Origin: Diploptera punctata
Lineage: Eukaryota; Arthropoda; Insecta; Blattodea; Blaberidae
Direction: 5' to 3'
Length of the DNA: 64,000 bases
NCBI GenBank assembly: GCA_030220185.1
Contig: JASPKZ010004562.1
Coordinates: 40,184 to 104,183 of the forward strand
A program made the translations under genes and the position numbers. Below, piece by piece: positions 49,589 through 60,775 of this stretch (position 1 is the first letter of the stretch; the number at the start of each line of letters is the position of its first letter). The notes beneath the pieces are model-generated. The model searched no databases. It saw nothing but the letters and a program-made list of their open reading frames with translations, and was not told where the DNA came from.

Positions 49589-52264
49589 ATGTATTTTGTT
49601 TTACATAGAAAGATCACCTTATCAAATATTTATGATAATGTACATGCCCCCACAGAAGATAAAGATGACAAGATCAAGGATGAGTTCTATGAAGAATTAG
49701 AATGCTTATTTGATAGCCTTTCACGATATCATATGAAAATTGTCTTAGGAGATTTTAATGCAAAAGTGGGGCGGGAAGATATATTCAAACCAACAATAGG
49801 CAAATTCAGTCTTCATGAAGATAGTAACGACAACGGGGTTAGATTAGTCACATTTGCCACATCAAAGAATCTCATTGTTAAGAGCACAACATTTCAGCAT
49901 AAGGATATTCATAAATACACCTGGACGTCCCCAGATGGAGAAACTCGGAACCAGATAGATCATGTATTAGTGGATAAACGCTGGCACAGTAGCATCATTG
50001 ATATTAGATCAGTTAGAGGAACAGACTGCAATTCAGATCATCATCTGGTCAAGGTGAAAATCAGACAACGGCTATCGCTTATGACAGGAACAAACGCAAA
50101 AGATGATTCTGTAAAATATGAATTAAAAAACTTGAAAAATGTTGAAATGCGGCAAGAATACCAAATCAAAATTGCTAATAGATTTGAAGTACTGGAATCT
50201 TCAGATGACAATGTGGCAAATGAAGAAGAAACTGATATAAATAAAGAATGGGAGGCTATAAGAGATACTATTAAATTGTCAGCATCAGAAAGCATTGGTT
50301 GTTTAAAAAAGAGGCAAAACAAGAAATGGTTTGATGAGGAATGTGCCGACATTGTAAAGAAAAGAAAGCTAGCAAAAGTGAAATGGTTACACGAGCCAAA
50401 TGAGGTTAATTTAGAGCAATTGGGTAGTGTTAGATGGGAAACCACCAAGTTACTAAAGAGTAAGAAGAGGGAATACTTGAGAGAGAAGATTAATGATCTT
50501 GAAATGAATGCAAAAAATAGGAACATTAGAGAATTATATCAGGGAATTAGTATAGAGAAGAAAGGGTTTCAGGCTAGAACAAACATAATTCGGAATGAAA
50601 ATGGGGATATGATTGCAGATTCCAAGAGTATATTAAATAGATGGAAAAGTTATTTTAATCAGCTATTAAATGTACATACAGAACAGGACATTGAGGAGGA
50701 TAAGTTACAGACAGCAGAAATGCTAGTCGCAGAGCCAAGTGCATTAGAGGTTGAAATGGCAAATGAAAAATTGAAGATGTATAAAGCATCAGGTTCAGAT
50801 GAGATCCCAGCAGAACTGATAAAATCAGGGGGAGAAAAATTGATGGACAAGATACGCTGGTTGCTTAGTATGATTTGGGAAAAAGAAGCTCTTCCAGATG
50901 AATGGAAGGAATCAATTATCGTACCAATTTATAAGAAAGGAGATATAACTGATTGCAACAACTATAGGGGCATCTCATTACTTCCAACTTCGTACAAAAT
51001 TCTAACAAATATATTAGTAAGCAGACTTACTCCCTATATTGATGACATTCTAGGAGATCATCAATGTGCATTTAGAAGAAACAGGTCTACAACAGATCAG
51101 ATATTTAGTATAAGACAGATTTTAGAAAAGAAATGGGAATATAATGGTACTGTACATCAACTATATGTAGACATCAAAAAAACATATGATTCAATTAAGA
51201 GGGAGAAGTTATATAGTATCCTGCTGGAGTTCGGAATTCCTAAAAAGTTAGTTAGACTTATACGAATGTGTCTAAATGGCTCAACGAGTAGGGTGCGTGT
51301 AGGCAAACGGTTTTCAGACACTTTTGAAATCCAGAATGGGTTGAAGCAAGGAGATGCACTATCTCCTCTACTATTTAATTTTGTACTAGAGCATGTCATT
51401 AAATCTTTAGAGAATGAGGAAGGCTTACAACTCAATGGTATTAATAAGCTGTTAGTTTATGCTGATGATGTAGTACTACTGGCCGATAGCGAGGAGATAC
51501 TAAAGGCCAACACGCACACACTATTGAGTAACACTAAGAAATTAGGACTGGAAGTAAATATGAGTAAAACTAAATATATGGTCACACGTAGAATTACATT
51601 ATATAATGGAAATGGACAGCTAATGACAAATGAGGGAAATTTTGAGGAATTGGCTGAATTCAAATACCTAGGAACAATAATCACAAATAGGAATGAGATG
51701 CACAAAGAAATTAAACATAGGCTCAATTCTGGAAATGCATGCTATTATGCATTGCAGAGACTTTTGATGTCCCAACTCCTTTCGAAAAACGTTAAGCTGA
51801 AAATATATAAAACTATTATTCTACCAGTTATATTATATGGGTGCGAAACATGGACTCTTACTTTAAGGGAGGAAAGGAGATTACGAGTATTTGAGAATAA
51901 AGTTCTTAGGAAAATTTTTGGACCAAAGAGAGATGAACAGACAGGTGAATGGAGAAGACTTCATAACAATGAACTACATGGTCTTTATAGGAAGCCAGAT
52001 ATAATAAGAACAGTTAAGTCCCGTAGACTGCGATGGGCAGGACATGTTGCACGTATGGGGAATGAAAGACGTGCATGGAAACTTCTTGTAGGAAAGCCAG
52101 AAGGAAAACGCCCAGTTGGTAGACCAAGAATGAGGTGGGAGAACAACATTAACTATGATTTGAGGGAAGTAGATTATACAGGGAATGATTGGAAAGCATT
52201 AGCTCAGGATAGGGATGTATGGAGAGCTTATGTCCGCGCGGCCATGAACCTACGGGTTCGATAG
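49589..52264 (+). CDS. RTE-like LINE endonuclease/reverse transcriptase, open 891-codon frame (copy H)
   Basis: This is the best preserved protein in the window. It has the C-terminal part of the APE endonuclease (GDFNAKVG at 54-61, QIDHVLVD, SDHHLV at 149-154), a lysine-rich linker, then RT: IPAELIKSGG, PIYKKGDITDCNNYRGISLL, the palm Asp in YVDIKKTYD (D528), NGLKQGDALSPLLFN, and catalytic YADD at 624-627. The C-terminal part has GCETWTL, RRLRWAGHVARMGNERRAWK and GRPRMRW. The first 15 to 18 residues come from flanking DNA fused in frame, and the GTWNVRT/QEVRW start of the endonuclease seen in copy G is missing. It is therefore a 5'-truncated but uninterrupted and probably young copy. Protein made from it should lack full endonuclease activity. 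It would act in target-primed reverse transcription. Confidence 0.93.
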   Translation: MYFVLHRKITLSNIYDNVHAPTEDKDDKIKDEFYEELECLFDSLSRYHMKIVLGDFNAKVGREDIFKPTIGKFSLHEDSNDNGVRLVTFATSKNLIVKSTTFQHKDIHKYTWTSPDGETRNQIDHVLVDKRWHSSIIDIRSVRGTDCNSDHHLVKVKIRQRLSLMTGTNAKDDSVKYELKNLKNVEMRQEYQIKIANRFEVLESSDDNVANEEETDINKEWEAIRDTIKLSASESIGCLKKRQNKKWFDEECADIVKKRKLAKVKWLHEPNEVNLEQLGSVRWETTKLLKSKKREYLREKINDLEMNAKNRNIRELYQGISIEKKGFQARTNIIRNENGDMIADSKSILNRWKSYFNQLLNVHTEQDIEEDKLQTAEMLVAEPSALEVEMANEKLKMYKASGSDEIPAELIKSGGEKLMDKIRWLLSMIWEKEALPDEWKESIIVPIYKKGDITDCNNYRGISLLPTSYKILTNILVSRLTPYIDDILGDHQCAFRRNRSTTDQIFSIRQILEKKWEYNGTVHQLYVDIKKTYDSIKREKLYSILLEFGIPKKLVRLIRMCLNGSTSRVRVGKRFSDTFEIQNGLKQGDALSPLLFNFVLEHVIKSLENEEGLQLNGINKLLVYADDVVLLADSEEILKANTHTLLSNTKKLGLEVNMSKTKYMVTRRITLYNGNGQLMTNEGNFEELAEFKYLGTIITNRNEMHKEIKHRLNSGNACYYALQRLLMSQLLSKNVKLKIYKTIILPVILYGCETWTLTLREERRLRVFENKVLRKIFGPKRDEQTGEWRRLHNNELHGLYRKPDIIRTVKSRRLRWAGHVARMGNERRAWKLLVGKPEGKRPVGRPRMRWENNINYDLREVDYTGNDWKALAQDRDVWRAYVRAAMNLRVR

Positions 52265-52288
52265 TGCCAGTGAGTAAGTAAGTATACG
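49630..52288 (+). mobile_element. RTE-like LINE copy H, element span
   Basis: Homology to copy G begins near 49630 (TGTACATGCCCCCACAGAAG) and ends in the tail CCAGTGAGTAAGTAAGTATA. There is almost no 3' UTR: the stop codon is about 12 bases before the AGTA tail. No clear TSD was found. Confidence 0.85.
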
Positions 52289-52548
52289 GTGTAGATCTAT
52301 TACAATTATTAGCTTTGGTATTAAAATAGTGCACTACCTCAATGTGCTGCTATGGAAGACATTTTCTTAAAATGCTTTGTGATTAAGTCTGTAAAATCAA
52401 TAAATAGGCTAATTTTAAAGTTTAGGTATTTGGCGTCGCGTCGCAGCTTCGAATGGCTAACAGTGAAAGTAAATATTTGCTTTAGTCATACATCTTTACA
52501 ATATAATAGCTAATCTCGTCTCAAGTTCATGATGCTGCATCTTCACTT
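52289..52548. other. No recognisable feature
   Basis: AT-rich sequence between the LINE end and the tandem repeats. Confidence 0.45.
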
Positions 52549-52632
52549 ACGTAGCTTCTTGCTCCGAAGGGTAGAAACAAACGGTTGAGAACGTAGCTTC
52601 TTGCTCCGAAGGGTAGAAACAAACGGTTGAGA
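52549..52632. repeat. 42-bp direct duplication
   Basis: ACGTAGCTTCTTGCTCCGAA begins exact copies at 52549 and 52591. It contains CTCCGAAGGGTA, similar to the CTTCGGAAGGGTA of the adjoining 58-bp array, so the two arrays may share an origin. Confidence 0.95.
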
Positions 52633-52672
52633 AACATTTGCATTTTATAATTACTATTTATAGTCGTTTAAC

Positions 52673-53310
52673 TACCAACTACTGAGTTCCTTCGGAAGGG
52701 TACTAAAAGTCCGTGTGACGTATACTTTACTACCAACTACTGAGTTCCTTCGGAAGGGTACTAAAAGTCCGTGTGACGTATACTTTACTACCAACTACTG
52801 AGTTCCTTCGGAAGGGTACTAAAAGTCCGTGTGACGTATACTTTACTACCAACTACTGAGTTCCTTCGGAAGGGTACTAAAAGTCCGTGTGACGTATACT
52901 TTACTACCAACTACTGAGTTCCTTCGGAAGGGTACTAAAAGTCCGTGTGACGTATACTTTACTACCAACTACTGAGTTCCTTCGGAAGGGTACTAAAAGT
53001 CCGTGTGACGTATACTTTACTACCAACTACTGAGTTCCTTCGGAAGGGTACTAAAAGTCCGTGTGACGTATACTTTACTACCAACTACTGAGTTCCTTCG
53101 GAAGGGTACTAAAAGTCCGTGTGACGTATACTTTACTACCAACTACTGAGTTCCTTCGGAAGGGTACTAAAAGTCCGTGTGACGTATACTTTACTACCAA
53201 CTACTGAGTTCCTTCGGAAGGGTACTAAAAGTCCGTGTGACGTATACTTTACTACCAACTACTGAGTTCCTTCGGAAGGGTACTAAAAGTCCGTGTGACG
53301 TATACTTTAC
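52673..53310. repeat. 58-bp minisatellite, 11 identical-looking copies
   Basis: Units start at 52673 and every 58 bases to 53253, beginning TACCAACTACTGAGTTCCTT and ending GTGACGTATACTTTAC; 11 x 58 is exactly 638. I see no variants. Each unit has the short hairpin CCTTCGGAAGG. Confidence 0.98.
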
Positions 53311-54671
53311 GGGACGTAGAAGAATATAAATTCTGAAAAAGAGATATCCCAGCAAATATTGTCGGTTCTTTGACGTCCAGGCGATGCTAATGATATTAGG
53401 TGTTAAACAATATTATTAAAAAATAACACCTGAGAAATGGTACGCTGACTTGTCTTTAATAACAATAATGATTTGTTTCTGTTGCACCCGTTAATCCATC
53501 ACCACTTAAATATAAGTTGCACCTTGACCTGAAATATTATCTATAACATTTTTAGAAAATAGCCCTGCAAAGATTTTCACATACGGCGGTATACAAACCA
53601 TAAACTTAAGCAAGGTTCAACGTGGATTATCAATTATTATGGGACAGATTCCTCTAAATGGACTAAGATACCGCCAAATTCTTTAAGTTTCAAGACCATA
53701 ACTATTACTACTCCAGTATAAACTTTTAATTCATAAATAGTACACAATTTTCTAATGAGCAACAGAAATAAAAAAGTTAATGTTTCACTTGTTCAAATTA
53801 TACTGTGAAAATATGTATTCATCTCTGTACTTAAATCTATTTCTTCTCTCGTTACTACAGTTAAAAATTTAACACAGTCTTAATAGACTTCATGTGAAAT
53901 AAGCACTCTAGGTTGTACAAACAAGGGAACTGTAAACCATTGCATGCCGAAACCTGCCTTGACATTTCTTCGAGAGAATTGTTGTGATATACCAAGACCG
54001 TGTCCAAAAAATACCTGCCGTTCTTAACATAGAAACCGAAACCACAATCCAGCAATGACAACCCACTATACGGAGCAAATGTACGTACATCCCTGCATGA
54101 GTTAAGAGAGGAGTGAAGTGAGGCGTGACGCGGCGCGGACGGCAGGTAGCGAGGCTTATCCAGTCCGCCAATACAGGATTCGTATTACTTCCCTATAGTT
54201 TAAATGAGTGATTTGGCGCTGGATTTTAGCTATTAAATCAGGTGCAAGGAAAATAACAATAATAATGATGATGATAATAGTAATAATAAGTAATGTAATT
54301 TTATTTAAGTTTTGGATTCTACTAGCTACATTAATGATCAAGTGATATTATATTGCCCCTTTGATATACTGTAGAAAGTTATGGACTCTATTGAAGCAAA
54401 GTTCTCATAAATGTGGCAAGTCATGTAGGTGTGTTTGATATTGCTAGTTAAAGTTGTGACCCGCGTAACTTGATTGCGATCAAACTTGTCCGAAGTAACC
54501 TAGTTCTGTCCAACAATTACGAAATTTCCTTTGCACAACCAAGTTTAGTTATATCTTGGCACGTTGTAATTTCGAATCTGAATGTAATTCTTATTATAGA
54601 CCTACATTAATCGTTTTAGAACTTAAGTGTTCATTCATAGTTAACTTATTTCTTGTTTTTAAAATTATATA
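53311..54671. other. No recognisable gene; one GC-rich patch
   Basis: Mostly AT-rich. 54090-54165 is GC and CpG rich (GTGACGCGGCGCGGACGGCA). The 87-codon reverse frame at 53908-54171 spans it but has no recognised motif. Confidence 0.45.
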
Positions 54672-55345
54672 CATATTTACTCGAGTAATTTCCCCCTCTT
54701 TTTTCAAGATTTAGGAACGAGCATTCGAGGAGGGGAAATAATGCGGCGACCCACAAAAATATCAATACGCTTTCATAATGTAAAACACTATAAATTAGAC
54801 ATCGACGGTAATTCCATCACGGTCATTGTACTTTATTCTCAAAGACATTTTGAGAAATTGAAAGAATAAGTTGCATTTAATGTTTATCTATTTTCAGACA
54901 CTCAAACCATACAAAAGATAATGGTACAGTAGATAACAATGAATATGTGTTTCACTCAATTTTCCTTGGCGAAATTTATCATTTGTTGTAACCTAAAATT
55001 TGCAGTGTAACTGTATACTTTCTTAGTAGAGTTTAACGACACTGACGGAATAACACTGTTACCAATGCACAATGATACCTAACTGTATTCAGACTGACGA
55101 CAACAGATGCGCGTGTGACAGAGACTGAAGGTACCGTTAGGTCTTTGTTGAGGGGATGGATTCGACCTTGGGTTTTCCATGAATTCTTTTGTGTTATACT
55201 TTAAATCTTCATAAGAATGTAAAAAATGTTGTAACTGAAAATTTTTGTCCTAATTAATACACATTGTATCAGAGGTGCATAAAAAATTCACGTGAAAAAC
55301 CTAGGGGGAAATTACGTGAGGGGTTAATTATGCGAGTAAATACAG
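54672..55345. mobile_element. MITE-like element with TATTTACTCG termini
   Basis: Left end TA-CATATTTACTCGAGTAAT and right end, reversed, TA-CTGTATTTACTCGCATAAT. Both ends carry a CCCCCT block soon after (AATTTCCCCCTC on the left; the right end reaches AATTTCCCCCTAGG after 28 more bases). TA flanks both sides. The 674-bp interior has no coding signal. It is probably a non-autonomous Tc1/mariner-group element. Confidence 0.6.
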
Positions 55346-55480
55346 TATTTTGTTTATAATGTGAAGAAGTATAAATTATTCAATATATAATTTTAAAATC
55401 CAGGAATACAATTATCCCATTTACTTAAAAATACAATTGAATAAAGAGAAACATAAGTTACTTATTATAATAGTTTTCCT
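55346..55480. other. No recognisable feature
   Basis: Short AT-rich flank containing the left TSD of the next LINE copy (from 55481). Confidence 0.4.
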
Positions 55481-55494
55481 GTATAAACTGTACT

Positions 55495-56418
55495 CCGGAA
55501 AATTTTACCCCAGTTGAACCCATGTCCGCATTTCTTGACGGTTGTTTCTTACGGTGAAAGATCGTCACTCCTTCGACCAAGGTACTTTTTTCGTCTGGCT
55601 TATCACATTCGACCAGTCCGGCATGGGTAACCCTATCGGCAGCAATGCTACCGCCGGCATAGCTCTCAGGATCATTTAAGCACGCAAGCCACTCCACCAC
55701 GACAAGGTAAAGATACCAACGTAGAAATGCATTATATAATGGAAATGGACAGCTAATGACAAATGAGGGAAATTTTGAGGAAGTGGCTGAATTCAAATAC
55801 CTAGGAACAATAATCACAAATAGGAATGAGATGCACAAAGAAATTAAACATAGGCTCAATTCTGGAAATGCGTGCTATTATGCATTGCAGAGACTTTTGA
55901 TGTCCCAACTGCTTTCAAAAAACGTTAAACTGAAAATATATAAAACTATTATTCTACCAGTTATATTAAATGGATGCGAAACATGGACTCTTACTTTAAG
56001 GGAGAAAATGAGATTACGAGTTTTTGAGAATAAAGTTCTTAAGAAAATTTTTGGACCAAAGAGAGATGAACAAACAGGTGAATGGAGAAGACTACATAAC
56101 AATGAACTACATGGTCTTTATAGGAAGCCAGATATAATAAGAACACTCAAGTCTCGTAGACTGCGATGGGCAGGACATGTTGCGCGTATGGGGAATGAAA
56201 TACGTGCATGGAAGCTTCTTGTAGGAAAGCCTGAGGAAAAACGCCCAGTTGGTAGACCAAGAACGAGGTGGAAGAACAACATTAACTATGATTTGAGGGA
56301 AGTAGATTATACAGGGAATGTTTGGAAAGTATTAGCTCAGGATAGGGGTGTATGGAGAGCTTATATCCGCGCGGCCATGAACCTACGGGTTCGATAGTGC
56401 CAGTGAGTAAGTAAGTAA
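55495..56418 (+). mobile_element. RTE-like LINE copy I with inverted 5' end and 14-bp TSD
   Basis: 55495-55713 is the element's 5' leader in reverse orientation (reverse complement of ACCTTGTCGTGGTGGAGTGG through the leader also seen in copy G). It joins directly to the last 0.7 kb in forward orientation (55720-56418). GTATAAACTGTACT flanks the whole at 55481-55494 and 56419-56432. This is the pattern of twin priming, where the second cDNA strand is primed in the opposite direction. Confidence 0.92.
55756..56397 (+). pseudogene. RTE-like C-terminal coding fragment in copy I
   Basis: A 213-codon open frame covers the region after the RT palm: FKYLGTIITNRNE, LKIYKTIILPVI, GCETWTLTLREKM, LRWAGHVARMGNEIRAWK and GRPRTRWKNN to the natural C-terminus AAMNLRVR. 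No catalytic domain is present. It is close to copy H, so the insertion is recent. Confidence 0.9.
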
Positions 56419-56432
56419 GTATAAACTGTACT

Positions 56433-56759
56433 TTGTTAGAATCCTAACTTTAATAGACTATTCATAATCAGTGAGGTTCCCTTTTATTTTACTCAATTTA
56501 AATGTACTTGTGTTCTTTTTTTTCACTGCCTTTTTTCTGGGATTATTCATTTAATAGATAATAGTTATTTATCACATTTTTAGACAATCGCCTTCCGTTA
56601 TGCTCACCTATCTAAACCTTACCTATCTCAACCGCGATATCCGATTGCTAACCACGCGGGACACATGTAGAGAGTTTTCAGGCGAAAGGGATAATATGTA
56701 GCTAAGAATTGAACGATAAAATCATCGTTTCAACAATTATACACATTCTTTTTTACCAT
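56433..56759. other. No recognisable feature
   Basis: AT-rich flank between the LINE and the 25-bp array. Confidence 0.45.
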
Positions 56760-57738
56760 ATGACTGTTACTTAGAGCATAACAGATGACTGTTACTTGGA
56801 GCATAACAGATGACTGTTACTTGGAGCATAACAGATGACTGTTACTTGGAGCATAACAGATGACTGTTACTTGGAGCATAACAGATGACTGTTACTTGGA
56901 GCATAACAGATGACTGTTACTTGGAGCATAACAGATGACTGTTACTTAGAAGCATAACAGATGACTGTTACTTGGAGCATAACAGATGACTGTTACTTAG
57001 AGCATAACAGATGGCTGTTACTTGGAGCATAACAGATGACTGTTACTTGGAGCATAACAGATGGCTGTTACTTGGAGCATAACAGATGACTGTTACTTGG
57101 AGCATAACAGATGACTGTTACTTGGAGCATAACAGATGACTGTTACTTGGAGCATAACAGATGACTGTTACTTGGAGCATAAACAGATGACTGTTACTTG
57201 GAGCATAACAGATGACTGTTACTTGGAGCATAATAGATGACTGTTATTTGGAGCATAACAGATGACTGTTACTTGGAGCATAACAGATGACTGTTACTTG
57301 GAGCATAACAGATGACTGTTACTTGGAGCATAACAGATGACTGTTACTTGGAGCATAACAGATGACTGTTACTTGGAGCATAACAGATGACTGTTACTTG
57401 GAGCATAACAGATGACTGTTACTTGGAGCATAACAGATGACTGTTACTTGGAGCATAACAGATGACTGTTATTTGGAGCATAACAGATGACTGTTACTTG
57501 GAGCATAACAGATGACTGTTACTTGGAGCATAACAGATGACTGTTACTTGGAGCATAACAGATGACTGTTACTTGGAGCATAACAGATGACTGTTACTTG
57601 GAGCATAACAGATGACTGTTACTTGGAGCATAACAGATGACTGTTATTTGGAGCATAACAGATGACTGTTACTTGGAGCATAACAGATGACTGTTACTTG
57701 GAGCATAACAGATGACTGTTACTTAGAACATAACAGAT
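56760..57738. repeat. 25-bp minisatellite, about 39 copies
   Basis: The unit ATGACTGTTACTTGGAGCAT plus AACAG is repeated with rare variants (TTAGAGC, GATGGCTG, TTATTTGG, AATAGATG and two single-base insertions). Each unit contains CTGTTA and TAACAG, which can form a 6-bp hairpin. Variants occur in a patchy order useful for tracing its growth. Confidence 0.98.
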
Positions 57739-57819
57739 GGCGATAGTTTAGTTTGCACTATTTGTTATACATTGGATTTTTTAGGATTCTGAGGAGAATA
57801 TCGAGGACTTATAACAATA

Positions 57820-58140
57820 TTAGTCTGACTAATTGACTGGCAGCACTGAACCCGGAGGTTATGACCGCAAGGGCATACGCTCTCCATACATCAATATCGT
57901 GATATGTTTTCAAATTATTCTCTGTATAATTCATTTCCCTCAAATCATGGTTGATGTTATTCTCCCATATAATTACCCTAACTGTTAAGCGCTTTCCCTC
58001 TGGTTTTCTACAGTAAGTTTCCTTGTCCCTTTTTCATTCCCCATTCGTGCCTTGTGTCCTGCAAATCGCAGTCTACGAGACATATCTATCATAATACGAT
58101 TGGTTTCCGTTGATGTACCTCACTATTATGTAGTTTTAGG
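57820..58140 (-). pseudogene. RTE-like LINE 3' fragment (copy J), old
   Basis: The reverse-strand end of the RTE-like family, heavily diverged: CTGGCAGCACTGAACCCGGA, CATACGCTCTCCATACATC, GTTGATGTTATTCTCCCA and CCCCATTCGTGCC blocks in the same order as copies C and K. There is no open frame. Confidence 0.8.
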
Positions 58141-58563
58141 CTCTACACAACATTGTATTTCATGAAATGGACTGTCTGAGAAATCCAACATATATTTATA
58201 AACTTTAGGTCGTTGTCTTTGTACGGTTTGACAGTTTTTCACATATTTTATTTCTTATTTCATTCTTATTTATACACACTTTAACATGTAAGGTCATACA
58301 CCCTGCAGGCTTGTGTGTTTACTGTTATATGAATGGTTTATTTCACAAACTACGTAAGTCACTTTTTGGACAGACTTGAGTAAATAGAGAAATCACCTTT
58401 TATGTACTTAAATTTATGATTTAGAACAGAAATAATACAAGTCAGGTTACTATTGAACATTGTGGGAAGTCGTGACAATGTCATTTAATTCAGATACCAC
58501 GTTAGACAGTGACTGATGTTGATTCTGCACTGAACAGCCTACGCATGGAGGAAATAACTATCT
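58141..58563. other. No recognisable feature
   Basis: AT-rich sequence up to the TSD of copy K. Confidence 0.45.
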
Positions 58564-58579
58564 ATTCGTATGCTCTCTT

Positions 58580-59395
58580 ACTCACTTACTTACTCACTGG
58601 CACTATCGAACCCGTAGGTTTGATGGCCGCGCGGACATAAGCTCTCCATACATCCCTATCCTGAGCTAATGTTTTCCAATCATGCCCTGTATAATCTACT
58701 TCCCTCAAATCATAGTTAATGTTATTCTCCCACCTCATTATTGCCTACCAACTGCGCGTTTTCCCTCTGGTTTTTCTACAAGGAGCTTCCATGCACGTCT
58801 TTCATTCCCCATATGTGCCACATGTCCTGCTCATCGCAGTCTAAGGGACTTAACTGTTCTTATTATATCTGGCTTCCTATAAAGACAATGTAGTTCATTG
58901 TTATTTAGTCTTCTCCATTCACCTGTCTGTTCATCTCTCTTTGGTCCAAAAACTTTCTTAAGAACTTTATTCTCATATACTCATAATCCCCTTTCCTGCC
59001 TTAAAGCAAGAGTTCAGGTTTCGCATCCATATAGTTTTATATATCTTCAGTTTAACGTTTTTTGAAAGGAGTTGGGACATCAAAAGTCTCTAATGCATAA
59101 TAACAGGCATTTACAGAATTGAGCCTGTGTTTAATTTCTTTGTGCATCTCATTCCTATTTGTGATTATTGTTCCTAGGTATTTGAATTCAGCCACTTCTC
59201 AAAATTTCCCTCATTTGTTACTACCTGTCCATTTCCATTATATAATGCATTTCTACGTGTGACCATATATTTAGTTTTATTGATATTTACTTCCAGTCCT
59301 AATTTCTTAGTGTTACTCAGTTAGTATGTGCGTGTTGTCCTTTAGTATCTCCTCGCTATCGGGCTCCCCATGTCCTCAGTAGTAGAGTCATCAGC
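58580..59395 (-). pseudogene. RTE-like LINE 3' part (copy K) with 16-bp imperfect TSD
   Basis: Reverse orientation: ACTCACTTACTTACTCACTG tail, the C-terminal segments in broken frames (GCCACATGTCCTGCTCATCG corresponds to RWAGHVA), then KYLGTIITNRNE and EVNINKTKYMVTRRN, ending 5' just after the catalytic box region (CTACTACTGAGGA remnant). ATTCGTATGCT(C/A)TCTT flanks it at 58564-58579 and 59396-59411 with one mismatch. Stops and indels make it dead. Confidence 0.92.
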
Positions 59396-59411
59396 ATTCG
59401 TATGCTATCTT

Positions 59412-59715
59412 CATTATTATTACTAATTTCCCATGGGATTCTGGGGTTAAGAGGTTGTGCTTATTTGTGTTATTGTTGTGCCAGGTTTTTGATTTTGAAT
59501 TTACAATGGACTCATTAGTAATTATAATTATTTTGTAATGGATTCTGAAGATGGTCTAATATCAATCACAATATAAGTGATGAAACAAAGAGTGGGATAC
59601 AAAATTAATGTGATTATAAAATAAACAATATTAAATAAATGTTTCGTCAGCGGAAATATAAAATAATTGAACAATATTTTCCAATTTAACTTTTATAGGA
59701 AGAGAAAATCACTAT
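59412..59715. other. No recognisable feature
   Basis: AT-rich sequence. Confidence 0.45.
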
Positions 59716-59946
59716 GAGGTTTTAATTTAAAATGTTTTATACCTCACCTCATGTCCAGTCTTCTAATTATACCAGTTTCGAAGCTTTGGGCAGCTTCATC
59801 TTCACTAATTTCTTGTCGATTGATGTTATGTCCATCTGTTCTCAGTCGACAAGAAATGACTGAATATGAAGCTGCCCAAGCTTCGAACTCCGGTACAATT
59901 AGAAGACTGGACATGATGTAAGATATAAAACATTTTAATTTAAATC
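59716..59946. mobile_element. Foldback element with ~100-bp arms and a hammerhead-like motif
   Basis: Left arm 59716-59820 and right arm about 59842-59946 pair with several mismatches (TTTTAATTTAAAATGTTTTA and AAAACATTTTAATTTAAATC; CCAGTCTTCTAATT and AATTAGAAGACTGG). There is no coding capacity and no clear TSD. Confidence 0.75.
59765..59810 (-). ncRNA. Hammerhead-like motif
   Basis: The minus strand reads AATTA-GTGAAGA-T-GAAGCT, loop, AGCTTC-GAAACTGGTA-TAATT. Helix I is five perfect pairs (AATTA with TAATT), helix II six, and helix III could be the near-palindrome ACTGGT with GTA as cleavage triplet. The first core base is G instead of C. The right arm copy is more degraded. Confidence 0.5.
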
Positions 59947-60775
59947 TTAATATTTTCCAATTCGAGGTCACTTATTCCTTCCGTGAGACAGAGATTTCGC
60001 TCTTCTGAAAAGAAAAATCAAAAGGAGTGATCGAATTTACACATTGAGCAACTATTGAATTTCAAGCCAGAGGATAGAGATTTCAAGTAGTAATCCCTGA
60101 TTGTTCTGACCTAACGGACTATAAAAATTGGTGGCCAAATTTACAAAAAAAAAAAGTGACTTCTCAAAAGCCATCAGGAAGACGAGTTCCAAGGCAGCAG
60201 AAATAATCATTTAATATTGTATCACTACTAATAATGGTGCAATCATCGCACAGTATTTTATTGATGGCCTACAGTAGCATATAGTCCCGTATCATTAGTA
60301 ATGATTGAATAACTTTTCCTACCATATATCAGCATATCCTCCAATAAAGAAAATAACAGTTGATGACATACTCAAGGTAATAGAGTATATCCCTCAATAG
60401 GAAGAAATTACTAGCTTCTATGATGAATTACGTAGTTGGGCAGTGTGTGATTAATGTAATTTATAAAGTGTTTCCACTGACTGAATGAGTTTGGAGAAAA
60501 TAGTTATTATGTTTATATTATGTAGGCATATTAATTTTCTTTTTAAAATATTTAAGACATTCATTTTAAAGTTTTCTGTATCTCAATTATTACAAAATTT
60601 AAAAAAAAAACATTTACTTTTAGTGAAAGTGTGCATTTATTACAGAAACAACATAGGTATAACGTTTTTAATTGATTACAATAATTATATACAATTTATT
60701 CTATATTTTAAAATATGGAAACCATCTTAAATGTGACATAGAACTCATAAAAATTCTTCTCGCAATGATGATCTT
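59947..60775. other. No recognisable gene
   Basis: AT-rich; the 81-codon frame at 60485-60730 is rich in F, I, N and K as expected by chance in this composition. Confidence 0.5.

Noticed and set aside
50041..50526. 161-codon reverse frame inside LINE copy H
   Set aside because: Antisense shadow of the lysine-rich linker between endonuclease and RT.
53908..54171. 87-codon reverse frame over a CpG-rich patch as a gene
   Set aside because: No domain, no conserved start context; the patch could be a gene end but the window gives no second line of evidence.
56760..57738. CRISPR array
   Set aside because: Units are contiguous 25-mers without spacers, in a eukaryotic context; it is a minisatellite. 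The same applies to 52673-53310 and 30531-30873.
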